DNA of 64,000 nucleotides. Source: Streptomyces sp. NBC_01669. GTDB taxonomy: Bacteria > Actinomycetota > Actinomycetes > Streptomycetales > Streptomycetaceae. The position numbers and the translations under genes were made by a program. A model generated the notes under the pieces. It had not been told where the DNA came from. It worked only from the letters and a program-made list of their open reading frames with translations, and ran no database searches. This document shows, one piece after another, positions 36,861 through 43,743 of this stretch. Where the stretch lies: assembly GCF_026339735.1 (NCBI RefSeq), contig NZ_JAPEQG010000001.1, positions 8,493,001 through 8,557,000 on the forward strand, in the 5' to 3' direction. Within the stretch, counting starts at the first letter, position 1. The number at the start of each line of letters is the position of its first letter.

Positions 36861-37160
36861 ATGGACACCAACCACAACCTGCTCACCGCGCCCCTCACCG
36901 CGGACATCCTGCGCGGCGCCCTCGATCTGGAGCGCACCGAGCACGGTGTGCTGCCGCACCGACTGCCGGCCCGGGCCCGTGCCCAGTGCGCCGACGGCCA
37001 ACTGGCCATGGCGGAGGCCCAGCTCTCCGGCGTGCGGCTGGTCTTCCGCACCCGGGCCACCGTCGTGGAGCTGGACACGCCGCCCACCAAACGCGTCTAC
37101 GTGGGCGCCCCGCCCAAGACCTCCGGCAGCAGTTCCCCGTCGGAGACGACCGGCGGCTGA
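36861..37160 (+). pseudogene. truncated SGNH-hydrolase N-terminal domain
   Basis: The reading frame from ATG 36861 (GGAAAGG upstream) matches the N-terminal beta-domain of actinobacterial SGNH/GDSL hydrolases: GALDLERTEHGVLPHRLPARARAQ and LSGVRLVFRTRATVVELDT. The hydrolase domain that should follow is absent; after 99 residues the frame ends in low-complexity sequence. The upstream start signal is still good, so the deletion may be recent. Confidence 0.55.
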
Positions 37161-37260
37161 TGGGTACCGGCTGCCGCGTCCATGTGGTGCCCGACAATGA
37201 GCACGGGGCACCCGCAGCAGCGCCCCCTACTGAGTCAAGACAGAAAGAAGAGAAGCGCCG

Positions 37261-38016
37261 ATGACTGCCGTGCACGGAACAGCGGTGAATATTCCCACCC
37301 CGGATGGCTCGGCCGACGCATACCTGGCCCATCCCGACGATGGCAGCCCCCATGCCGCTGTCCTGCTCTACATGGACGCCTTCGGGCTGCGCCCGCACCT
37401 GAAGAAGATGGCTGACCGCCTTGCCGGGGCCGGCTACACCGTGCTGGTCCCCAACGTCTTCTACCGTCATGGCCGCGCCCCGGTGGTGGAGCTTCCCGAC
37501 TTCATCGACCCCGTTCAGCGCCCCGACATCTTCCAGCGCATCGTCCCCATCATGCGGTCACTCACCCCCGAACTGGCGATGCGTGACGCCGACGCCTACC
37601 TGCGCTGGTTGGCTGCTTGCCCACAGGCCACCGACGGCCCGGTCGGCGTCACCGGCTACTGCATGGGCGCAGGCCTCGCCCTGCGTACCGCCGGCACCTA
37701 CCCGGACCGCGTCGCCGCCATCGCCGGCTTCCACGGCGGGCATCTGGCCCCCGACACCCCCGACAGCCCGCACCTACTCGCCGACCGCATCACCGCCGAG
37801 GCGTACTTCGGACACGCCGATCAGGACCACGCAATGCCCTCCGAGCAGATCGACCGCCTCGAGAAGGCACTCACGGCAGCTGGTGTCCGCCACCAGGGCG
37901 AGGTCTACCGAGGCGCGCACCACGGATACACCCAGGCCGACACCGCCGCCTACAACCGCGATGCAGCCGAACGCCACTGGACGGCACTTCTGGACCTTCT
38001 CACCCGTACGCTCTGA
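37261..38016 (+). CDS. dienelactone hydrolase family protein
   Basis: A 251-residue alpha/beta hydrolase with a Cys nucleophile in VTGYCMGAGLALR, the acid in GHADQDHAMP and the His in YRGAHHGYTQ, the dienelactone hydrolase triad. It is close in size to ClcD-type enzymes, which open dienelactones in chloroaromatic degradation, but many relatives have other ester substrates. ATG 37261 follows AAAGAAGAGAAG. It is monocistronic as far as can be seen. The gap 38017-38321 that follows has no gene. Confidence 0.85.
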   Translation: MTAVHGTAVNIPTPDGSADAYLAHPDDGSPHAAVLLYMDAFGLRPHLKKMADRLAGAGYTVLVPNVFYRHGRAPVVELPDFIDPVQRPDIFQRIVPIMRSLTPELAMRDADAYLRWLAACPQATDGPVGVTGYCMGAGLALRTAGTYPDRVAAIAGFHGGHLAPDTPDSPHLLADRITAEAYFGHADQDHAMPSEQIDRLEKALTAAGVRHQGEVYRGAHHGYTQADTAAYNRDAAERHWTALLDLLTRTL

Positions 38017-38321
38017 CCGACCCCGGCTCCTGTCGCCCGGTCCCGAGTGGGAATTCTCGCAACCGTTGCTGCTGTCGGCGCCTGCAGAACCAGTCGAGGC
38101 GGTATATCGACCTGGGGTCGGCACGGCTACCCGTCTGGTTCTCGGCTGCTCGTGGGCGTACTCGAGCGCCATCCGCGCCTCCACTCCGTTCCCACGGAAC
38201 GTCACTGGGGCGTCAGGCGGCCACGAGGTAGCAACGGATGAGCGACGGCGCTGCTGTCTCTCGAAGCGGGCCGCATACGATCCGGGATATCGGGGGCGCG
38301 ACCCCCGGGGGAGGGGGGCTT

Positions 38322-38852
38322 ATGCGGCGGGCCTTTTCGTGGCCGGTGTTCCGGCGCTTCGTCGGCACCGTTGTGGTCGGTGCGACCCTCGTCGCGACCT
38401 CAGGGTGCACGGTCCCCGTTGATGCCGTCACCGGGATCTCCGTAACCGGCGACGGCCATCTGGTCGGCGTCATGATGATCTGCGGGCACCATATCGACGG
38501 CGCGACGCTCTACGTGGACAGCACCGACGTCAAAAGCCAGACGACGATGGGTTCATGGACCGCTGACCGTCCGCTCACAGCCGGGCTCGTCACCTGGCCC
38601 CTGGACACCCCCGCCGCCGGCTGGACCGTGACCAAGCCCCTGGCCCCACTCACGGCCGGGACCACGTATGCCCTCTACGGCTGGACCAAGGACAACTCCT
38701 GGTCATCGGCAAGCGTCTCCTTCACCCTGACCGACCGGGACCGGCTCACCCCGGGAGAGGTCCACTACGACGATCTCTCGGCCAACGGCGGTGGTTCCCC
38801 CACCGCCGTCCCCACAGCGGACTTCACAGCCACGGCCTGCCGGGACACGTAG
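38322..38852 (+). CDS. putative lipoprotein, unknown function
   Basis: A 176-residue exported protein with a lipoprotein signal: basic start (MRRAFSWPVFRR), hydrophobic core and lipobox LVATSGC, so it would be anchored to the outer face of the membrane by diacylglycerol. The mature part is beta-rich and has two repeats of an alternating Thr/Trp pattern (GSWTADRPLTAGLVTWPLD, YGWTKDNSWSSASVSFTLTD) suggestive of an Ig-like domain. ATG 38322 follows a run of G with GGAGG. I do not recognise a family. Confidence 0.65.
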   Translation: MRRAFSWPVFRRFVGTVVVGATLVATSGCTVPVDAVTGISVTGDGHLVGVMMICGHHIDGATLYVDSTDVKSQTTMGSWTADRPLTAGLVTWPLDTPAAGWTVTKPLAPLTAGTTYALYGWTKDNSWSSASVSFTLTDRDRLTPGEVHYDDLSANGGGSPTAVPTADFTATACRDT

Positions 38853-38988
38853 CCACAGCCCGTCACGCCGAGGCAGGAGCAGCGGCACAGCCTATGTGCC
38901 ACCGAAGTATGTGTGCTCAGATCTGAGCCGGTCCCTTCCCGGACCATGGATCACGTGATCATGCCGACAGGGGTGCGGCTGATCCACC

Positions 38989-39028
38989 CATCGCTGCGTG
39001 GGCGGCGCCATGCCCTGTTGGGCGTTGA
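38989..39028. repeat. 40-bp structured direct repeat, copy 1
   Basis: This 40-bp sequence is identical to 41429-41468 and lies in the same orientation. It begins CATCGCTGCGTGG and ends GCCCTGTTGGGCGTTGA. In copy 2 it folds into two consecutive small hairpins (CCACGCA-TCGC-TGCGTGG and GCCC-TGTT-GGGC). Similarity extends for about 100 bp around the core. Each copy is followed by DUF6225 sequence. Confidence 0.65.
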
Positions 39029-39114
39029 GATAGGGGAGCGCAGTGACGGGGGGCACCTGGTCACTGGTGTCGGACCCGTCGTCCGGGCGGATCGCCTGGT
39101 GTCTTTCGAGCCCG

Positions 39115-39210
39115 CGGATACCTGCGCCTATCTGCTCCACGGCCAGCGCCTTCTCCGCCCTGGGTGTCTTGGTGCGTTCTGGCGTGGTGGATGTGGCCGG
39201 CCATGTGAGG
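39115..39210 (-). pseudogene. DUF6225 remnant
   Basis: The minus strand reads LTWPATSTTPERTKTPRAEKAL, very similar to the C-terminal part NWWPATATTPERTETEKAL of the intact gene at 41642-41914, but the rest of the protein is lost. With the 40-bp repeat just before it, this looks like a decayed duplicate of the 41.4-41.9 kb segment. Confidence 0.5.
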
Positions 39211-39335
39211 AACTGCCATACATAGGCCGGGCCGACCGTGCTGGGCTCGGCCTCGTTTGCGGAGGGCGACGCGGCCTCGGTCAGGATGCGGTGCCCGAGC
39301 CACCAGCCCCCGCGGTGGTGCGGGGTACATCGATC

Positions 39336-39539
39336 ATGGTGACGCTCCAGGTCAGAACCATGCAGGAGGTCCTGGTCACCGCCGTGCGGCTGACGGTCAC
39401 CTCACGGACCGCCGCACCGGCCAAGGAGACCATGGTCGGATTCGAACAGTGCGGAGGCGGAGTCGACGAGCGTTACGTCGACCGGGACCCCTCCCGGCCC
39501 GCCGCGGCCTGGAAGGCGTGCCCGGAAGAACACGCATAG
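39336..39539 (+). pseudogene. C-terminal fragment of an unknown protein
   Basis: A 67-residue stretch (MVTLQVRTMQEVLVTAVRLT, then VTSRTAAPAKETMVGFEQCGGGVDERY) resembles the beta-rich C-terminal domain of some large Streptomyces proteins of unknown function, without the N-terminal part. It sits in a 780-bp stretch (38853-39633) of gene debris. Assignment is weak. Confidence 0.3.
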
Positions 39540-39633
39540 CCCCGGGACCGGCTGGGACCTGCACGGGTCCGCCATTCCGCCCTGACCCACCTCGGTGAGC
39601 AGGGCGCCTCTCGGCTGATGCTGACGGCTGCTG

Positions 39634-40092
39634 TCAGGGGCTGGTCTTGATCTTCTTCATGGTCAGGTGAGATTCGAGGCGGAGGACGCAGGGCAGGCCG
39701 CTGAGCTTGCCGGTGAGGAAGGCCTCGTAGGCGGCGTGGTCGGCAACGGCGACGCGGATGAAGTAGTCGGGGCGGCCGAACATGCGACGGAACTCGATGA
39801 CCTCCTCGTAGGACGCCACGGTGGCCTCGAACTCCTCAAAGGTCTTGCGGTCGGTGGCACTGACCTCGACGTCGATGAGGACTTCCAGTCCGCGGTCGAG
39901 GGCTTCGGGGTCGATGACGGCCCGGTATCCGGTGATGACACCGAGCTCCTCCAGCCGCTTGACCCGGCGCAGGCACGGCGGCGGGGTCAGGCCGACTCGT
40001 TTGGCCAGTTCGACATTGGTCAGCCGCCCGTCCTGACTCAGATGAAACAAGATTTCACTGTCGATGCGATCAACATGTACTTCATTGCTCAT
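39634..40092 (-). CDS. Lrp/AsnC family transcriptional regulator
   Basis: A 152-residue regulator. The N-terminal HTH (VDRIDSEILFHLSQDGRLTNVELAKRVGLTPPPCLRRVKRLEELGVI) is of Lrp type and the C-terminal RAM domain (VEVSATDRKTFEEFEATV, then EFRRMFGRPDYFIRVAV) binds an amino acid effector and drives oligomerisation. ATG 40092. It diverges from azlCD, which exports branched-chain amino acids, and so is probably the local regulator of export by leucine-type effectors, as in Corynebacterium and Bacillus. Confidence 0.88.
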   Translation of the reverse strand: MSNEVHVDRIDSEILFHLSQDGRLTNVELAKRVGLTPPPCLRRVKRLEELGVITGYRAVIDPEALDRGLEVLIDVEVSATDRKTFEEFEATVASYEEVIEFRRMFGRPDYFIRVAVADHAAYEAFLTGKLSGLPCVLRLESHLTMKKIKTSP

Positions 40093-40154
40093 AAGTGGAT
40101 CGTAGAGCCATTGTCAGCAACCATATAAGGCAGATTTTGTCCTAAAGTTTCTAC

Positions 40155-40913
40155 ATGGGAATACCTCCGTCCGTTGCCGTTGATCCTTCTCGGCCTGCCG
40201 TCGCGTCCCAGGCCCCCGCTCCGCGCCTGACGCCTGCGGCTCTGGCCGCGTTCAAGGACTCCACCTCCGTGGGCCTGGGGCTGGTACCGCTCGGCCTCGC
40301 CTTCGGAGTACTCGTCACCCAGTCCGGCCTGGCTTGGTGGTGGGCGAGCGCGTTCACCGCCCTCATCTACGCCGGATCGTTCGAGTTCCTGCTCGTCGCC
40401 CTGGTCGCCGCCGTCGCACCGCTGGGGACGGTCGCCCTGACCGCCTTCCTGGTGAACATCCGGCACGTCTTCTACACGTTGTCCTTCCCCCTGCACCGCG
40501 TGCGCGGGCGCCTCGCGAAGGCCTACAGCACCTTCGCCCTGACCGACGAGGCCTACGCCCTGGCCACCAGCGAGCAGGCCCGCTCCTGGCCCAGCCGCCG
40601 CATCCTGTGGCTCCAGCTGTACATGCATCTGTACTGGGTCGGCGGCGCCACCGCCGGCGGACTGCTTGGCTCGCTCATCCCCGACAGCGTCACCGGCCTG
40701 GAGTTCGCCCTTACTGCCCTGTTCACCGTCCTGGCCCTCGATGCGATCAGGGACCGGCGCGATGACCTGCCCACTCCCGTCCTCGCGCTGCTCAGCGCAC
40801 TTGTCGCCCGCCTTCTCTTCCCTGGCCAAATGATGCTGGCCGCCTTCGTCCTGTTCGCCGCTGCCCTTCTGACCCGGCACCTCACCGCCCGCACGAGGAC
40901 CCGCCGTGCCTGA
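40155..40913 (+). CDS. azlC: AzlC family branched-chain amino acid exporter
   Basis: A 252-residue membrane protein of the AzlC/BrnF family, the large subunit of a two-part branched-chain amino-acid exporter. LVPLGLAFGVLVTQSGLAWWWAS, IYAGSFEFLLVALVAA and LTAFLVNIRHVFYTLSF (the family motif around NIRHxFY) are clear, with about seven hydrophobic segments. It is transcribed divergently from an Lrp regulator and its stop overlaps the azlD start by 8 bp. Confidence 0.88.
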   Translation: MGIPPSVAVDPSRPAVASQAPAPRLTPAALAAFKDSTSVGLGLVPLGLAFGVLVTQSGLAWWWASAFTALIYAGSFEFLLVALVAAVAPLGTVALTAFLVNIRHVFYTLSFPLHRVRGRLAKAYSTFALTDEAYALATSEQARSWPSRRILWLQLYMHLYWVGGATAGGLLGSLIPDSVTGLEFALTALFTVLALDAIRDRRDDLPTPVLALLSALVARLLFPGQMMLAAFVLFAAALLTRHLTARTRTRRA

Positions 40914-41235
40914 CACCCCCTATCTGATTGCCGCAGTCGCCATTTCCGCCACCGTCACCTGGGCCTTGCGCGCCCTGCCCTTCGCGGTCCTGGCCCCCCT
41001 GCGCGCCAGCAGCACCGTCCAGTACCTCAGCACCCGCATGCCGGCCGGCGTCATGGTGATCCTGCTCGCCTACTGTCTGCGCGACCTTCATCTGACCGAA
41101 GTACGCGCCATCGCCCCGCTGGCGGCCCTGGCCGTCACCATCGGCCTGCATCTGTGGCGACGCAACGCCCTGCTGAGCATCCTGGGCGGCACCACCGTCC
41201 ACGTGGTCCTCGCCAGCACCCTCTTCGCACACTGA
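40906..41235 (+). CDS. azlD: AzlD family branched-chain amino acid exporter subunit
   Basis: A 109-residue small subunit with three to four hydrophobic helices and the conserved TWALRALPFAVLAPLRASSTVQYLSTRMPAGVM region of AzlD/BrnE. It starts at GTG 40906, inside the end of azlC, so the two are translationally coupled and act as a complex that exports Ile, Leu, Val or Met. The following 41236-41641 gap contains the second copy of the 40-bp repeat (41429-41468) and no clear gene. Confidence 0.88.
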   Translation: MPDTPYLIAAVAISATVTWALRALPFAVLAPLRASSTVQYLSTRMPAGVMVILLAYCLRDLHLTEVRAIAPLAALAVTIGLHLWRRNALLSILGGTTVHVVLASTLFAH

Positions 41236-41428
41236 CCGGGCCCGCCCACCCGCGTCCACCAGCAGGGCGGCAGGCCCGGGGTGGCGATCACGGGACCGCC
41301 CCCTCGGACGGGGATTCCGTGTCGTTCCTCCTCGGTGACGTCCGGATCGCGCCGGGCGCAGGCTGCCGGGCAGGTCAGGAAGTTGGAAGGAGTAGAGCTG
41401 CCCGGCCCGGCCGTGCGGTTGTTCCACG

Positions 41429-41468
41429 CATCGCTGCGTGGGCGGCGCCATGCCCTGTTGGGCGTTGA
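41429..41468. repeat. 40-bp structured direct repeat, copy 2
   Basis: Identical to 38989-39028. In this copy CCACGCA-TCGC-TGCGTGG (starting at 41424) and GCCC-TGTT-GGGC form two hairpins in series, like a REP element or a regulatory RNA end. The Lrp/azlCD locus lies between the two copies, 2.4 kb apart. Confidence 0.65.
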
Positions 41469-41641
41469 AATCAGGGAGCCAGTGACGAGGGACACCATCG
41501 CTGCGAGCGCGGTGTCGGAGAAGTCGGACGCGGTGGGGAACGGCGCCGCCCAGGGTGCGGTGGGGGGCTCCTTCGGTGCAGGCGCGTCCGGCGAATACTG
41601 CAGCGGTAACTGACAGTCCGGTGGACCTGAGCGTGGCCGGT

Positions 41642-41914
41642 TCAGTCGAGAAGGTCGTACCTGTCCGGCTCCCAGTCCGCGAACAGGGTCAGCGCCTTCT
41701 CCGTCTCGGTGCGTTCTGGAGTGGTCGCGGTGGCCGGCCACCAGTTCTCCACCTGATGGGCGTCCACAAGGACGAAGCCGCGGTACCCGTCGAAGTCGCC
41801 GGGGTCGCTTGCCACACCGATATGGATGGGTGCGTCGTCGGGTAGATCTTTGAGGGCGTCGCGCAGCTGTGCGGCGTTCCAGATTTGGGGGGTGTGCTCG
41901 AAGGTGTCGGCCAT
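41642..41914 (-). CDS. DUF6225 family protein
   Basis: A 90-residue soluble acidic protein (TFEHTPQIWNAAQLRDALKDL, DAPIHIGVASDPGDFDGYRGF, NWWPATATTPERTETEKAL) of a small family I associate with Streptomyces and whose role is unknown. ATG 41914 is chosen where homologous members begin; the ribosome binding site is weak. A decayed second copy lies at 39115-39210 behind the same 40-bp repeat. Confidence 0.6.
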   Translation of the reverse strand: MADTFEHTPQIWNAAQLRDALKDLPDDAPIHIGVASDPGDFDGYRGFVLVDAHQVENWWPATATTPERTETEKALTLFADWEPDRYDLLD

Positions 41915-42119
41915 GCGCACAGGTTGCCGGAGAGGGCTGTCCAACTGGGGGAGACACGACCGCTTGGAGGGCTAAAGCGCTGATCCGGTGCAAGGGTTGC
42001 GGGCTGCTGTCGGTTTACTGAGCCGATGTGAGTGGTGGCGTGCGGGAGTGGGTTCTGGTGGTGCATTCGCGGGGGTGGGAACGGGGGTTCTGGGGCCGAA
42101 TGGGTGACCTTGGTGGCTG

Positions 42120-42401
42120 TTGCAACGCCCCGCCGTCCGGGCCGTCCCGTTGGAGACCGCCCGCGCCCGGGGCATGATCGGCGTCGACACCAACGCCGAC
42201 CACTTCGCCGCCCACCACCTCGACCGGCACGGCAACCCGGTCGGCGACCCGCACCGCTTCCCCTACGACCTGACCGGTTCGGCCGGCCACCGCGACGCAC
42301 AAATCCGCCACGCCCTGACTGGGTTGATCAACTGGGCGCGGCGGGCCGGTGTCGCCGCGATCGGTGTCGAAGAACGGACCACCCGCCGGGAGACAGGATG
42401 A
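42120..42401 (+). pseudogene. TnpB-related (IS200/IS605 OrfB-like) fragment
   Basis: GMIGVDTNADHFAAHHLDRHG, GDPHRFPYDLTGSAGHRDAQ and RHALTGLINWARRAGVAAIGVEE are the first two RuvC segments (with catalytic Asp and Glu positions) of a TnpB-like or TnpB-related protein. The N-terminal part and the zinc finger with the last Asp are missing. Only about 90 residues remain. No element ends are visible. It is unrelated in detail to the complete-length tnpB at 59993. The flanks 41915-42119 hold nothing recognisable. Confidence 0.55.
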
Positions 42402-42848
42402 TGGGGCGCCGGTCAGAAATGTGTCACCAGCCGCAAACGGCCCCGCAGGGGCAGGGGAGATCCAATTCCGGGCGTCACACAAGGTCAATACGCCGCAGTG
42501 CCAGTCCATCGTAAAAACTTCGTCGCCGCTGGGACGGTCGCATGGTTCGTTCAACTGGAGTTGGGCAGGTTCCGGATCTCCGCCAGGTTTCTCCGGAGGA
42601 AGCAGACGAGATGCTCCGACGGCGACCTATAGCCATAGCCATGGGCATCTCCGGTGCCGGCCATGCCAGTTGAGCCGTCTGGTTACCCAGCCGTCGGAAT
42701 CGCCTCACGAAGCACTGACCGGAACCGCTCTCCTGTGGATGCATTGCCCCAGCAGTTCCGCGGAGGGGCGCCGTCATGTCCGACCGGGGGGCTCAGTCGA
42801 CCCCCGAACCGCTGGTCACAAGGGCCGACCGGCGTCGAGAATGTCGCC
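42402..42848. other. about 450 bp without a recognisable gene
   Basis: No family is recognised and no strong repeat was noticed apart from a short TAGCCATAGCCATGGGC stretch near 42632. Confidence 0.3.
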
Positions 42849-43370
42849 ATGACCGACAGCCGCGACGACGCCGACCGCATATTCATCCGCAGCACATGGG
42901 GCACCAACCGATACGTCTACAACCCGCACAACCCCGTCGGCCGCGCCCTCATCATCGGCTCGCTGCTGTTCGCCGTCGGCGGGATGTACCTCCTCTATCA
43001 TCCGGGCCTTCTCAGCGGCTCCAACAACTGGGACGGGGACGAACTGCGGTCCGCCGTGACAGCGGCGACCGCCGAGCTGTCGAGCGAGGCGCAGTTCGGA
43101 CCCGGGACCATCAACTACGAGGACATCCTGCAGGCCCGCATCGCAGAGAAGGGCCACAGTTCGCAGGACGCGCTGACTGTCACGCTCGCCTCGGATCCGC
43201 CGGATTCCGCCGTGCTCAACGGGGGCGCGGAACAGGCCGACTACACCGTCACCGCCGACGGCACGGACACTGCCTTCTGCCTCGAGGTCTACGCCATGAA
43301 GCGCAAGCAGGCGATGGGCTACGACTTCGTTGCCACCTCCATCGGCGATGGCGCGTGCCCTGCATCCTGA
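42849..43370 (+). CDS. hypothetical membrane-anchored protein
   Basis: A 173-residue protein: about 33 polar residues (SRDDADRIFIRSTWGTNRYVYNPHNP), one transmembrane helix (VGRALIIGSLLFAVGGMYLLYH), then a soluble extracellular domain of about 110 residues with two Cys (FCLEVYAM and DGACPAS) near the end, which could form a disulfide. I recognise no family. ATG 42849 with a weak GAGAA upstream. Confidence 0.6.
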   Translation: MTDSRDDADRIFIRSTWGTNRYVYNPHNPVGRALIIGSLLFAVGGMYLLYHPGLLSGSNNWDGDELRSAVTAATAELSSEAQFGPGTINYEDILQARIAEKGHSSQDALTVTLASDPPDSAVLNGGAEQADYTVTADGTDTAFCLEVYAMKRKQAMGYDFVATSIGDGACPAS

Positions 43371-43618
43371 TACCCGTTTGTCCGCTCGGACGCGGGCCGG
43401 GCTCTGGTGCCCGTCCCGCCTCTCTTCCGAGCCACTACCGGGGTGGGCCGGCGGAGTCAGTGACCTCGGGGGAGGCCTCGCCCAGCAGGGGCCCGGGAGG
43501 AGCCCTGCGGCACGGGCGGCGCCGCGGGCAGGGATTCGCGCGCGGTACGGACATGCTGCCGATTCGCGCGTGCCGCGTCTGTCGTGACCTCAGCTCCCAG
43601 GCCATGGTCCTCGAGCAC

Positions 43619-43658
43619 AGGAAATCCCCGTTCCGCAATTGCGGAACGGGGATTTCCT
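43619..43658. promoter_or_regulatory. perfect 40-bp palindrome upstream of helR
   Basis: From AGGAAATCCCCGTTCC (43619) to GGAACGGGGATTTCCT (43658), centred on AATT at 43637-43640, every base pairs with its mirror: a 40-bp perfect palindrome with no loop. It ends 85 bp before the HelD-family start. It may be a terminator of transcripts entering from the left or a protein-binding element. The part 43371-43618 before it holds no gene. Confidence 0.6.
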
Positions 43659-43743
43659 CACGTATATTGAGTGGTTCTGTGCACTCATAGAAAAGACCCC
43701 TCACCGGGGCCACTAAGAACACCATATCCGGCAGGGAGCGATT

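Noticed and set aside
38989..41468. The two 40-bp repeats as a CRISPR array
   Set aside because: Only two copies, 2.4 kb apart, with genes in between.
43619..43658. 40-bp palindrome as a known rifamycin-associated element
   Set aside because: The sequence does not fit that element as I recall it; kept only as an unassigned palindrome.
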